A DNA stretch of 64,000 nucleotides from Bos javanicus (GCF_032452875.1 NC_083877.1:50517724-50581723); one strand, 5' to 3'; numbered from the stretch's first letter, positions 10,682 to 20,392 are shown. Numbers and translations are program-made. The notes: generated by a model not told the origin, from the sequence alone.

Positions 10682-12155
10682 ATTATTAAGATTGGAGGTG
10701 ATGGAGTTCCAGTTGAGCTATTTCAAATCCTGAAAGATGATGCTGTGAAAGTGCTGCACTCAATATGCCAGCAAATTTGGAAAACTCAGCAGTGGCCACA
10801 GGACTGGAAAAGGTCAGTTTTCATTCCAATCCCAGAGAAAGGCAATGCCAAAGAATGCTCATACTACCACACAATTGCACTCATCTCACATGCTAGTAAA
10901 GTAATGCTCAAAATTCTCCAAGCCAGGCTTCAGCAGTACATGAACCGTGAACTTCCTGATGTTCAAGTTGGTTTTAGAAAAGGCAGAGGAAACAGGGATC
11001 AAATTGCCAACATCCGATGGATCATCGAAAAAGCAAGAGAGTTCCAGAAAAACATCTATTTCTGCTTTATTGACTATGCCAAAGCCTTTGACTGTGTGGA
11101 TCACAATAAACTGTGGAAAATTCTGAAAGAGATGGGAATACCAGACCACCTGACCTGCCTCTTGAGAAATTTGTATGCAGGTCAGGAAGCAACAGTCAGA
11201 ACTGGACATGGAACAACAGACTGGTTCCAAATAGGAAAAGGAGTACGTCAAGGTGTATATTGTCACCCTGCTTATTTAACTTCTATGCAGAGTACATCAT
11301 GAGAAACGCTGGGCTGGAAGAAGCACAAGCTGGAATCAAGATTGCCGGGAGAAATATCGATCACCTTGGATATGCAGATGACACCACCCTTATGGCAGAA
11401 GGTGAAGAGGAACTCAAAAGCCTCTTGATGAAAGTGAAAGTGGAGAGTGAAAAAGTTGGCTTCAAGCTCAACATTCAGAAAACGAAGATCATGGCATCCG
11501 GTTCCCTCACTTCATGGGAAATAGATGGGGAAACAGTGGAAACAGTGTCAGACTTTATTTTTGGGGGCTCCAAAATCACTGTAGATGGTGACTGCAGCCA
11601 TGAAATTAAAAGATGCTTACTCCTTGGATGGAAAGTTATGACCAACCTAGATAGCATATTCAAAAGCAGAGACATTACTTTGCCAACAAAGGTCCATCTA
11701 GTCAAGGCTATGGTTTTTCCTGTGGTCATGTATGGATGTGAGAGTTGGACTGTGAAGAAGGCTGAGCGCCGAAGAATTGATGCTTTTGAACTGTGGTGTT
11801 GGAGAAGACTCTTGAGAGTCCCTTGGACTGCAAGGAGATGCAACCAGTCCATTCTGAAGGAGATCAGCCCTGGGATTTCTTTGGAAGGAATGATGCTAAA
11901 GCTGAAACTGCAGTACTTTGGCCACCTCATGTGAAGAGTTGACTCATTGGAAAAGACTCTGATGCTGGGAGGGATTGGGGGCAGGAGGAGAAGGGGACGA
12001 CAGAGGATGAGATGGCTGGATGGCATCACTGACTCGATGGACGTGAGTCTGAGTGAACTCTGGGAGTTGGTGATGGACAGGGAGGCCTGGCGTGCTGCGA
12101 TTCATGGGGTTGCGAAGAGTCGGACACGACTGAGCGACTGAACTAAACTGAACTG
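10682..12155 (+). mobile_element. BovB LINE, 5'-truncated, plus strand
   Basis: Exact 13-base TSD AATATGTAATCTT at 10669-10681 and 12156-12168 defines a 1474-base insertion. It starts shortly before the ELFQILKDDAVKVLHSICQQ part of the ORF and ends with the BovB 3' tail ACTGAACTAAACTGAACTG. It lies in opposite orientation to the three minus-strand copies upstream, so the region carries a long, highly similar inverted pair. Confidence 0.97.
10745..12141 (+). pseudogene. BovB reverse transcriptase, frameshifted
   Basis: Covers the RT from the block before motif A to the C-terminus, in three pieces. Piece 1 (10745-11302): IPEKGNAKECSYY, GFRKGRG, FIDYAKAFDCVD, then GVRQ. After 11253 one base is missing compared with the sister copy at 5021, so GVRQGCILSPC becomes GVRQGVYCHPA. 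Piece 2 (about 11250-11934, next frame) resumes CILSPCLFNFYAEYIMRN, then YADDTTLMAE and FKLNIQKTKIMASG. A TGA at 11932-11934 replaces the Arg codon CGA, a C-to-T change at a CpG. Piece 3 (11935-12141) stays in frame: SLEKTLMLGG, RRRRGRQRMRWLDG, VAKSRTRLSD. Two lesions are therefore visible in the retained part; the 5' truncation alone makes it inactive. Confidence 0.93.
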
Positions 12156-12168
12156 AATATGTAATCTT

Positions 12169-12257
12169 TCATTGCTATCTGTGTGTATATGAGTCATACT
12201 CTCCTGAGAGACTATAAGCCCCTTGAGATCAGAAATAATTTATGTTTCTTTATACAC
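12169..12257 (+). mobile_element. L2 3' fragment
   Basis: GAGACTATAAGCCCCTTGAGATCAGAAATAATT matches the L2 3' pattern (xxCTATAAGCTCCxTGAGGxCAGGxA). With 10490-10668 it is probably one old L2 split by the BovB insertion. Confidence 0.55.
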
Positions 12258-12263
12258 CTCAGA

Positions 12264-12473
12264 GGGGCTTCCCTGGTGGCTGAGTAGTAAAGAATCCCCC
12301 TGCTGACGCAGGAGATGCAGGTTTGATCCCTGGGTCAGGAAGATCTCCTGGAGAAGGAAGTCGCAGCTCTCGTATTCTTGATTGAACCATCGCATGGACA
12401 GGAGTCTGGTGGGCTGCAGTCCGTGGGATCGCAGAGTTTGACATGACTCAGCAACTAAACAACAGCAGTACCA
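12264..12473 (+). mobile_element. Bov-tA SINE
   Basis: GGGGCTTCCCTGGTGGCTGA head, GGTTTGATCCCTGGGTCAGG, a diverged body (GGAAGTCGCAGCTCTCGTAT) and the end ACTCAGCAACTAAACAACAG. CTCAGA on both sides (12258-12263, 12474-12479) may be a short TSD. Confidence 0.92.
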
Positions 12474-12479
12474 CTCAGA

Positions 12480-12944
12480 ATTTACTGTCTTTCCCTTTGG
12501 TCTTTTGTGTTCCTGTGTCATTCACAGCTTTTCCATAGCACTTACGTGGAGTATTATGGTTGCTTTCGGGTCAGGCATCGTCTCTGTGAAGGAATGCCTA
12601 TGATCCCTGGGGGCAGAGATGGTATCACCTAGTTAGTTTCTCTTTCTGTCATCTATGGTTTTTTGACTGATGGATGCTATGAACTTTGTCCTTTTTGATC
12701 TTTGTGTCCCTTCTTTTTCTTCTGCTCAGTTCTTAAAACTCCAGTTTTCATACCTCAAGTATGCTTCTAGCAGTTAATGCCACATGACTCAGTGTGTCCC
12801 CTCGCAGGGGTGTGGAGGTGACTCAGGAGCCACCTCGGGCAACTGTAGTAGATTTGTTCCACCCTGAGCCAGAGGCAGGAGCCGGCCTGGTGATCAGGAA
12901 AGAGGTGTCTTCCCCCTCATTGTTTCCTGGCACTGAGGACAGAG
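12480..12944. other. Unassigned stretch
   Basis: No gene or repeat recognised between the two SINE copies. Confidence 0.4.
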
Positions 12945-13010
12945 GAGCCGGGTGGGCTACAGTCCTTGGGGGTCACAAAGAGTAGGACACAACTTAGCAA
13001 CTGAACAGCA
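12945..13010 (+). mobile_element. BovA-type SINE 3' fragment
   Basis: Only the last part of a BovA body: GGGCTACAGTCCTTGGGGGT, CACAAAGAGTAGGACACAAC, TTAGCAACTGAACAGCAAC. The preceding CACTGAGGACAGAGGAGCCG also fits; the rest is lost. Confidence 0.85.
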
Positions 13011-13089
13011 ACTACTTGAGTTTAATTTATTTAAAAAAAGGAAATGAGATTAGTTTTTATTCTCTTTTCTGGTGGTAATACATTGAGTA

Positions 13090-13366
13090 CTATTTAAAAC
13101 ATAATTTTGTTTATTCCCTTTTCGTTGTGCTGAGTCTTTGTTACAGGCTCCTCTCTAGTTGTGGTGGTTTCTCATTGCAGTGGCTTCTCTTGTTGCACGG
13201 CTCTAGGGTGTGGCCTTCAGTCCTTGCGCTCCTGGATTCTAGAGCACAGGCTCAACAGCTGTGGCCCAGGAGCTTAGTTGCTCCGAGGCATGTGAGCTCT
13301 TCCGGACCCAGGGATTGAACCCATGTCTCCTGGCAAATTCTTTACCACTGAGCCACCAGGGAAGCC
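13090..13366 (-). mobile_element. CHR-type tRNA SINE, long form
   Basis: Minus-strand copy with TTGTGGTGGTTTCTCATTGC, CTAGAGCACAGGCTCAACAG, CTTAGTTGCTCCGAGGCATG and, at its tRNA end, CAGGGATTGAACCCATGTCT ... ACCACTGAGCCACCAGGGAA. Exact 11-base TSD TACATTGAGTA at 13079-13089 and 13367-13377; the first bases after the left TSD are the AT-rich tail. Confidence 0.93.
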
Positions 13367-13377
13367 TACATTGAGTA

Positions 13378-13584
13378 TTAATAAGAACATTGCTGGGGGA
13401 TGAACTGGGAGTACGAGATTAACAGATGCATGCTACCAATATAGCGATTTTACCAATACAAGCATTTTCTGTACAGTGCAGAGAACTATGTTCAATATCT
13501 TATAATAAACTATAATCGAAAAATCAAGAAAAAAGTGCAGATATATACATACGTATATAACATCTGAAATTAACGCGATATTGT
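13378..13584 (+). mobile_element. L1 3' end remnant
   Basis: Decayed ruminant L1 3' UTR: GATGAACTGGGAGTACGAGA (consensus-like GATGAATTGGGAGATTGGGA), ...AGAGAACTATGTTCAATATC, TTATAATAAACTATAATCG, AACATCTGAAATTAACG. The remainder lies after the Bov-tA at 13831-13850. Confidence 0.7.
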
Positions 13585-13597
13585 AAATGAACTGTGC

Positions 13598-13818
13598 GTG
13601 TGTACGCTCAGTTGCTCAATTGTGTCTGACCTTTGGCGACCCTATGGACTGTAGCCCTCCAGGCTCCACTGTCCATGGGATTTCCCAGGCAAAATACTAG
13701 AGTGGGTTGCCATTTCCTCCCCCCAGGGGATCTTCCTGACCCAGGTATCAAACCCATGTCTCTTGTGTCTCCTGTATTAGCGGGTGGATTCTTTATCATT
13801 GTGCCACCTGGGAAGCCC
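13598..13818 (-). mobile_element. Bov-tA SINE inside an L1 3' end
   Basis: Reverse Bov-tA: CTCAGTTGCTCAATTGTGTC ... GCCACCTGGGAAGCCCC. Flanks 13586-13597 (AAATGAACTGTG) and 13819-13830 (AAATGAACTCTG) differ at one of 12 bases, a clear TSD. Confidence 0.94.
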
Positions 13819-13859
13819 CAAATGAACTCTGTTACCAAAAAATTGAATATTATAGCATG

Positions 13860-14634
13860 CTTCTAATCCAATCACTGAGAGTATGTGAAGTTTCACAACC
13901 CTAACAAGGCTGAAGCTTGATACTAGATACCCCTCCTCCTGGCTCTCCTGCCTCTCCCCAAAGCTAGAGACAACTATCCCCAATATAGTTAGTACATTAG
14001 CATTTTTCAAGTCTTGGCTGACTAGACTTTAGGGAAACCATACCACTTATCTCCAGTCTCTTAATAGGCAACATGTAACTCAAAGACAGTTTGTTAAGGA
14101 AATACATCCAAATTGGGATCAATTGAGTAAGGTTAGAAATGTTTCAGGGAAATAGACACATCTCAACTTCCTCTGCCCAACTTCAGACTTTGACATCTAC
14201 TGATTTGGAGAGGAACGAATGTCAGGGTAGAGAGATCACAGAATGAAGTTTATTAGTAATTTATTTGTTGAATTTGGACAGGACAGCTTGGCTGTTTGAA
14301 AAGTTCTTGGCAAAATGTCTCATCACCTTCCTCTCTAATTGGTTGAGTAATATAAAGTAAGCTTATTGTATTTGAATTTTCTGAGTAGAATAAGTTCAGT
14401 TCACCCTTTTTACATGATGGATCATTGGAAGTGCATTACCAGGCTGGGAGAAAGACATCCTCCTCTGCTTTATCCCCAGGCTGGGAGGAGGAAGCACAGC
14501 CTTGTCTAGAAACATGATGAACACATCATTATTTCCATTTCATACACATGACAAAAGTCTTATAAGTTGGAAGATTATAATTGCAAGAAATAGTGGGAAT
14601 TTGCTGTCTGACATAAGGAGCTCAAATCCAGTGT
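13860..14634. other. Unassigned stretch
   Basis: No gene or recognised repeat. A GGCTGGGAG-containing motif occurs twice at 14441-14487. Confidence 0.4.
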
Positions 14635-14800
14635 TCTGTGACAATGTAGAGGGGTGGGATGGGGTGGAAGGTGGGAGGGAAGTTCAAGAGGGAGGAAATA
14701 TATGTATACCTATGGCTGACTCATGTTGATGTACGGTAGAAACCCAACACAATATTGTAAAGTAATTATCCTCAAATTAAAAATAGATTAAAAAAAGACA
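14635..14800 (+). mobile_element. Ruminant L1 (L1-BT type) 3' end
   Basis: GGTGGGAGGGAAGTTCAAGA, CCTATGGCTGACTCATGTTG, CAATATTGTAAAGTAATTAT and a final A-rich tail are the 3' end of the bovine L1 type. It is the same subfamily as the copy at 18182-18770, but in opposite orientation. Confidence 0.88.
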
Positions 14801-14825
14801 AAAATAATTGCAAGAAATAATAAGG

Positions 14826-14895
14826 CAGGCATATATATGTATATAGTGTGTGTGTACATATACATATATATATATGACATATAGTATTTACTATA
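14826..14895. repeat. AT/GT-rich microsatellite
   Basis: Imperfect (TA)n/(TG)n tract: TATATATGTATATAGTGTGT, then ACATATACATATATATATAT. Confidence 0.85.
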
Positions 14896-14910
14896 GTATT
14901 ATAGTACACT

Positions 14911-15380
14911 AAGGGAGTTTCCCAAGTGGCGCCCCTGGTAGCTCAGACAGTAGAGCATCTGCCTACAACGCGGGAGACCCAGGTTCGATCCCTGGGTTGG
15001 GAAGATCCGCTGGAGAAGGCATTGGCAACCCACTCCAGTATTGATGCCTGGAAAATCCCATGGACAGAGGAGCCTGATGGGCTACAGTCCATGGGGTCAC
15101 AAAGAGTCGGACACGACTGAGCGACTTCATTTCATTTTCATTTAAGGGAGTTTCCCAAGTGGCGCTAGTGGTAAAGAACTTACCTGCCAAGGCAGGAGAC
15201 ATAAAAGACGCGGGTTCAATCCCCGTGTCAGGGTGATCCCCTGGAGAAAGAAATGGCAACCCACTCCAGTATTCTTGCCTGGAGAGTCTCACGGACAGAA
15301 GGGTCTGGTGGGCTACAGTCCATAGGGTCGCAAAGAGTTGGACACAACTGAGGCGACTTAGCACGCACGCATGTGTGGTA
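14911..15380 (+). mobile_element. Bov-tA SINE (host copy, split)
   Basis: Outer copy whose first 22 bases (14911-14932) are repeated at 15144-15165, after which the element continues: CTAGTGGTAAAGAAC head, GGTTCAATCCCCGTGTCAGG, body, GGACACAACTGAGGCGACTT end at about 15362. A second Bov-tA landed in its head and duplicated those 22 bases. Confidence 0.93.
14933..15143 (+). mobile_element. Bov-tA SINE (inner, young copy)
   Basis: Inserted within the head of another Bov-tA, with an identical 22-base TSD (14911-14932 and 15144-15165). The head keeps good Pol III boxes: A-box-like TAGCTCAGACAGTAGAGC, where GCTC/GAGC can pair as a D-stem, and B box GGTTCGATCCC within a perfect CCAGG/CCTGG T-stem. 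Ends with TTCATTTCATTTTCATTT. One of the least diverged Bov-tA copies here. Confidence 0.96.
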
Positions 15381-15420
15381 TAGTAAGTACAGTATATATA
15401 GTAAGTATATATATATATTT
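15381..15420. repeat. TA-rich microsatellite
   Basis: AGTATATATAGTAAGTATAT then (AT)n, directly after the host Bov-tA tail. Confidence 0.8.
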
Positions 15421-15499
15421 AAAAGTTCATATGAGAAGTTATGGGGGACAATGAAGTAGTTACTAACCAAATAAGGTTTCTGATGATCCTTTTTTACTC

Positions 15500-15665
15500 C
15501 TCTGCCTGGGTGCCGCCTCTCCATGCCCAAGTCTTAGACAACTTTCTAGGTCAAGGCTCCACAAAATCCCATTCCCTTAAAGAAGTCTTCCTGGGCACAC
15601 TCCTCTCTCTCCCATATATCATGGCACGTTACTTGGAATGCTCTTATCTCATACAGCAAGTTTAC
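15500..15665 (+). mobile_element. L2 LINE fragment
   Basis: L2-like internal/3' sequence: CACAAAATCCCATTCCCTTA, AAGTCTTCCTGGGCACACTC, CACGTTACTTGGAATGCTCT. Diverged. Confidence 0.5.
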
Positions 15666-15744
15666 CTTGTATTAAAACAGTCAAGATTCTGTGTCTTATT
15701 GAGGTGTGAAACTCCAGAGAGCTGGGGTTGTTTCTGAGCGTGGC

Positions 15745-15905
15745 CAGTGATCTCAGTCCAGTTAAGAAGCACCTGTGGATCTTTTTAAAAACTGTCAATC
15801 CTAGACCAGTTGAAATCGAGGTTCCCTGGCGGGGGGAACTCAGGGGCACTGTATGACTTTGCAAAGCTTCCTGAGTGACTCTAAAAGAAGCCGGTGCTGA
15901 GAGTC
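15745..15905 (+). mobile_element. MER5-like hAT fossil
   Basis: Order AAGAAGCACCTGTGGATCTT, TTTAAAAACTGTCAATCCTA, ... GCTTCCTGAGTGACTCTAAA fits a worn MER5-type element. Moderate support. Confidence 0.5.
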
Positions 15906-16254
15906 ACTGTGAGTAGATATTTAAGAATTGATGACTGTGCCACAATTTGATGCAATGTCTAAAGTAAGCTGACTAGGATGTATTTTTGCCATGCTGCAGC
16001 AAATGACTGAAATTAAGAGGCTTGGGGGCTTTTTTTGGTGTGAAGAAAGGAGAGAGATGGGGGAGAAATTTGTTTAATACAGCTGACTTCCTTAAAAAGG
16101 AAAATAGTTCCCAGGGGACTTTACAAAAGAGGAACCATTGTATGTACAGCACCTGGGAGCCTTCAGTGATGGCAAGGCTGCCGTAGCCTGGTGAATGCCT
16201 TGTAACCTGAATCTTTCTTCCCCCTTCTCCACTTTGGTGGTGTACCCTGGACCA
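15906..16254. other. Unassigned stretch
   Basis: No gene or repeat recognised. Confidence 0.4.
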
Positions 16255-16360
16255 GAGGCCTCTGACATATGGTGGGGTATCACATTCACCTGGGGAGGTG
16301 ATCCAGCAGGTTTGGGATGAGGCTCAGGAATGTAGTTTTCACAAGGGTTCCAAATGATTC
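16255..16360 (+). mobile_element. MER5-like hAT fossil, short
   Basis: TCACATTCACCTGGGGAGGT and AGGAATGTAGTTTTCACAAG resemble parts of MER5A (CACCTGGxGxGCTT, GGAATxTGxATTTTxACAAG). Low confidence. Confidence 0.4.
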
Positions 16361-16559
16361 CACTTTCCCAGTGGCTGATCTACAACTCTCTGGAAAATAC
16401 TGGAGGTCTGGATTCATAAGCAATGGGTCTTTTTCTTTGTGGAGGTGGTGGTGGTTCTTTACCCTGTTGTCATTCTTACCCCCAAATTATATAATCACAT
16501 ACATATTTTCTCTAGAATGTTTCTGTATTTTCGAAGTTGCACTCCTTGTGTCATCTGAA

Positions 16560-17340
16560 ACTTACTTATCTGGCATGAGGGGTCATATAACTTTTTTCAA
16601 TGGATACTTAATGGTTCTAAAAATAAGTTATTAAATAATGCAATCTTCATGCTCTGTTCTGAAGTGCCACCTCTATTCTATATTAAATTCACATATGTAA
16701 TTTGTTTCTAGCATCTTCTGTTCCTTTGACCCTTTTCTCTATTCTTGAATCAGTTACCAATACCAGACTATGTAATTACTCTAGTTTTAGAATATGTTTT
16801 CATGTTTGTTTGGGCAAAACCTCCCTAATTATATTCCTTCTTAAATGAATTCTTGGCAATTCATCTTCATTTACTCTTCCAGACAGAATTTAGGATCAAC
16901 ATGTCAAAGTTCCAGAAGAAAATCTCTTAAGAACTTAGACTGTAGTTTTATAGACTATGGAGGAAATTTGGAAAGGTGAAAATTTTATAGCCACGTCTTT
17001 TTAAATCTATAAACACAGTGAACATCTCCATCCGTTTTTTTTCTTTTGAGACCTTCAGTAAATCCTGTGTTTCCTCATACATGGTTCTATCACATTTTTT
17101 TTAATATATAATTTTTCTGGCCATACTGCGTGGCACGTGGGATCTTAGTTCCCAGAGCAGGGATTAAACCTGCATCCCCTGCATTGGAAGAAACAATTCT
17201 TACCAACTGGACTGCCAGAAAAGTCCCTTACATTTGTATTAAGCATATTATTGGTATTTTATAACTTTTGCTCCTAGTGTGAATGGGATCTTTTCTATAA
17301 CATTGTCTTTTGAAAATACTAATAGTTTTTTTCATTTTTT
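16560..17340 (-). mobile_element. Old L1 (L1M type) ORF2 fragment
   Basis: The minus strand matches the late ORF2 part of old mammalian L1: AGTTATTxAATAxTxCA, AAGTGCCACCTCTATTCTAT, ACTCTAGTTTTAGAATATGT, GGGCAAAACCTCCCTAATTA, AACATCTCCATCCG and GGTATTTTATAACTTTTGCT with TGTGAATGGGATC. Interrupted by a CHR SINE at 17095-17228. No open frame left. Confidence 0.7.
17095..17228 (-). mobile_element. CHR-type tRNA SINE, short form
   Basis: Minus-strand copy: T-rich tail, TCTGGCCATACTGCGTGGCA, GTGGGATCTTAGTTCCCAGA, GGGATTAAACCTGCATCCCC, GACTGCCAGAAAAGTCCCT. It splits the L1M fragment. Confidence 0.9.
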
Positions 17341-17944
17341 AAAATAATTTAATGGATATCATGTTACAATCCACAAGATTAAAATAAGAATCTCATTTAC
17401 TTGAGTAAATAGAAATTGTAGCATTTCGTTCATTCTGTTTTTAATGATTGTATGTTTTCTTTTGTTGTTGTTAAAAAATGAAAATACCAGCCACCAATGT
17501 CTTAAGTATACTCTTTCCTTAGTTCTTTTTTTTTTCATTAATAGAGTGGCTTGGACCATTGGGTCATCATTCTGAAGACTCATGGCCCATGGGTGCAGAA
17601 GGGACAGAAGAAGAAGAAGCTGGACCAAATGTTTTGGTAGCAGGACATACCCTGCAGTTGAACTTCTCAATAGATCCCTGATAGTGGCCAGATGCTCAAT
17701 GATGCACCTCCTCTTCCTAAAGATCTAGAAACCACAGTTAAAAGTGAAAAGAGGAGAGAAATACTGCAATTCTGCTTAGCAGAATGAGGGATTTAGAAGT
17801 GGAAGCCAAACTTTTGCTAAGAATCTCAGTAGGAAAAAAGACTCCAGGAGTCAAATAATTCTAATTACATAAAAGTGTCTTGCATACTATAAAGTGATAT
17901 TCAAATGTGTTAGGAAGTACTGTGTGTTTTTAGTTACATTTGAA
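17341..17944. other. Unassigned stretch
   Basis: No gene or repeat recognised. The 103-codon minus-strand frame at 17359-17670 has a leucine-rich start but no domain, and is not supported as a gene. Confidence 0.4.
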
Positions 17945-17984
17945 AGACTTTCCTGGTGATCCAGTGGTTAAGACTTTTTTTCCT

Positions 17985-18170
17985 CTCTTTTTATTTTATT
18001 TATTTTTTTAAAGTCTTTATTGAATTTGTTACAATTTTGCTTCTGTTGTTTCATGTTCTGCTCTTTTGGCCAGGAGGCATGTGAGATCCTAGCTACCTAA
18101 GCAGGGATCGAACTTGCACCCCCTGCATTGGAAGGTGAAATCTTAACCACTGGACCAGCAGGGAAGTCCC
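17985..18170 (-). mobile_element. CHR-type tRNA SINE, short form
   Basis: Minus-strand copy: TATTTTATTTATTTTTTTAA tail, TTTTGGCCAGGAGGCATGTG, GCAGGGATCGAACTTGCACC, ACCACTGGACCAGCAGGGAA. CCTCTCTxTTTT-like sequence on both sides (17982 and 18171) suggests insertion into the poly-T tail of the neighbouring L1. Confidence 0.9.
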
Positions 18171-18181
18171 CCTCTCTCTCT

Positions 18182-18770
18182 TTTTAAAAATTTATTTATT
18201 TATTTTAATTGGAGGCTAATTACTTTACAATATTGTGGTGGTTTTTGCCATACATTCACATGAATCAGCCATGGGTGTACATGTGTTCCCCATCCTGAAC
18301 CCCTCCTTCCAACCCCACTCCGCATCCCATTCCTCAGGGTCATCCCAGTGCACCAGCCCTGAGCACCCTCATGTATTGAACCTAGACTGGAGATCTATTT
18401 CACATATGATAATATACATGTTTCAATGCTATTCACTCAAATCATCTCACCCGCGGCTTCTCCCACAGAGTCCAAAAGTCTGTTCTTTACATCTGTGTCT
18501 CTTTTGCTGTCTCACTTACAGGGTCATCGTTACCATCTTTCTAAATTCCACATATATGCGTTAATATATTGTATTGGTGTTTTTCTTTCTGACTTCCCTG
18601 CTCTGTATAATAGGCTCCAGTTTCATCCACCTCATCAGAACTGATTCAAATGCATTCTTTTTAATAGCTGAGTAATATTCCATTGTGTATATGTAACATA
18701 GCTTTCTTATCCATTGTCTGCTGATGGACATCTAGGTTGCTTCCTGGTCCTGGCTATTGTAAACAGTTTG
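18182..18770 (-). mobile_element. Ruminant L1 (L1-BT type) 3' end
   Basis: Minus-strand copy: TTAATTGGAGGCTAATTACT, TTTGCCATACATTCACATGA, CATGTGTTCCCCATCCTGAA, up to GCTGAGTAATATTCCATTGT and TTGCTTCCTGGTCCTGGCTA, where ORF2 C-terminal coding begins. About 590 bases, 5' truncated. Confidence 0.93.
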
Positions 18771-18836
18771 CTTCAGGGCTTCAGATCTCTGGTAAGGAAA
18801 CTGAGATCCTGCATGCTGCAGGGTGTGGCCAAAAAG

Positions 18837-19425
18837 GGAGGGGGCGGGGGCTTTCAGAAAATAAACAAGCCAGTACTGGAAAAAGCCTGGTCCATCTCCC
18901 CCAGAATTGTTGTCTTAGTTTTAGAGGGAGTTTTATGTGAAAGCAGAGGAAACTGCAATATAACTCTTTAATCCAGCTATTTGTCTGAACCATGAATAAC
19001 ACTTAGGAAGCCTTGGGGTTCTGGTAATTGGTGAATGTGCTATCTGTTCTTAGCATCCACACAGGCTAAATTAAATACCCTCCAATTGCCAAATGAGGGC
19101 ATGGGAGAGTAGTGTCCCGTTATCAATAGTTAGTTCCATTCCTGGTGCCTCTCTTTGCCTTCACTTGTTTTTCCTCAATCATCTTGTATTGTAGGGAAAA
19201 AAAGTAGTTCGGCCATTCTATTTTCTAATATTAAGATAAAAGCTGAAAATTAATGCTTAACCAGTTGGGCTCTAACAACTATTAGAATCAAGAGATTCAT
19301 GTGCAAGTAGTAAGTATTCTGTGTACCCAAGAGAGTACTTTTTTTCTTCATATTTTCACATTATATTCACCTGCTGTGAAATAAAAAGTGTCAGATTTTG
19401 TTTTTGAATGTTGATTTTCTTTTTT
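18837..19425. other. Unassigned stretch
   Basis: No gene or repeat recognised. A local G-rich run (GGGAGGGGGCGGGGGC) lies at 18836-18851. Confidence 0.4.
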
Positions 19426-19439
19426 AAAAAAAGATTAGG

Positions 19440-19515
19440 AGAAAATAATCTATAAAAATATTGAATCTCTATGTTGCACATCGTATTTTAAGTCAACTGT
19501 ACTTCACTTAAAAAA
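19440..19515 (+). mobile_element. L1 3' tail remnant
   Basis: TCTCTATGTTGCACATCGTA and AAGTCAACTGTACTTCACTT followed by A-rich sequence resemble an old L1 3' terminus. Weak. Confidence 0.4.
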
Positions 19516-20059
19516 GATTTGTAAGGAACAGAAAATTTTAAAAATCACTGATTAAATGCTAGGATATATTTTAGGAATTTAAGAATAAAAAAGGAAAGTT
19601 TAGGAAATCATTACAGAAACAATGTATGCATTAAAAAATAAAATTGGTCCAGGAAACTGACAACCTGTTGATTATTACTGGGAAAATTATGGGGACGAGA
19701 AGGTAACCATTAGAGACTTCCTAAAACAGAGACAGCTAAGAGTTCCTGGAACTTATATTTTATTTAGAATCTTTGATTCTGTCCTTGAGTAGACTTCTAT
19801 ACTGTGCATCCCTGCTGAAGTGAATTTAGATGTCAAGATGGTTTTACTGGTGAGTTCTATAACACTTTTAAGGGATACACAGTTTTTCTAAAAAACAGTT
19901 TCAGAGCAGAGAAAATGATTTCGAATTTTTTCCTATGGGGTTAACGAATCTCAGTTAAAAATACTGCACAAGGATGACAGTAAAGAAAACTAGAGGCGTT
20001 TCACCCGTGAATATAAATGCCATCCACTTTAGAATTTTTGAGGTAGAAGATACTTTGGA
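19516..20059. other. Unassigned stretch
   Basis: No gene or repeat recognised. Confidence 0.4.
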
Positions 20060-20160
20060 GACACCTACGTCACACCTACCATTTCTTAGGTGAGAAAACA
20101 AGTTAGAGTGGCCGAATGCTTTCGCGTAAGGTCATAGTTTGGTTGCACCTGTAAGAAAGG
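20060..20160 (-). mobile_element. MIR fragment
   Basis: CATTTCTTAGGTGAGAAAAC and GCGTAAGGTCATAGTTTGGT fit the inverted MIR order (TTxxAGxTGAGxAAAC ... AAGGTCAxAxAG). Diverged. Confidence 0.45.
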
Positions 20161-20282
20161 TGGTTTCTTGACTATGCAAAGTCAGAATAGCGCCCCCTCA
20201 GGAAGGGTGGGAATTAGAAGTAAGTGAGGGTGTGCCTCTGCCCACCATGGGCTCTGTGTGGCTTATCTTCTCATGTTATATG

Positions 20283-20392
20283 AGAAAAGAATCTGAAAAA
20301 AGAATGAATATGTGTATGACTGAATCACTTTGCTGTACAACTGAAAGTAACACAACATTGTAAATTAACTATAATCCAATAAAATAAAAAAA
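20283..20392 (+). mobile_element. L1 3' end
   Basis: AAAGAATCTGAAAAAAGAAT, GACTGAATCACTTTGCTGTA, ACACAACATTGTAAATTAAC, TATAATCCAATAAAATAAAA: the last ~110 bases of a ruminant L1 with its A-rich tail. Confidence 0.88.

Larger units (their letters stand above)
17945..18836 (+). mobile_element. CHR SINE split by nested insertions
   Basis: The head AGACTTTCCTGGTGATCCAG...GGTTAAGAC (17945-17975) and the tail TCTGGTAAGGAAACTGAGAT...GTGTGGCCAAAAA (about 18785-18836) look like the two ends of one short-form CHR SINE on the plus strand. About 800 bases between them are an L1 3' end and a further CHR SINE. Confidence 0.65.

Noticed and set aside
10886..11266. 126-codon minus-strand open frame
   Set aside because: Antisense of the BovB RT block; the equivalent frame recurs at 5909-6268.
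11475..12029. 184-codon minus-strand open frame
   Set aside because: Antisense shadow of the plus-strand BovB. The same peptide pattern appears wherever the BovB 3' half is read backwards (5129-5684, 44800-45125).
14933..15003. tRNA gene
   Set aside because: The segment has Pol III boxes and tRNA-like D and T stems, but it is the head of a Bov-tA SINE with a TSD and the anticodon and acceptor stems do not close.
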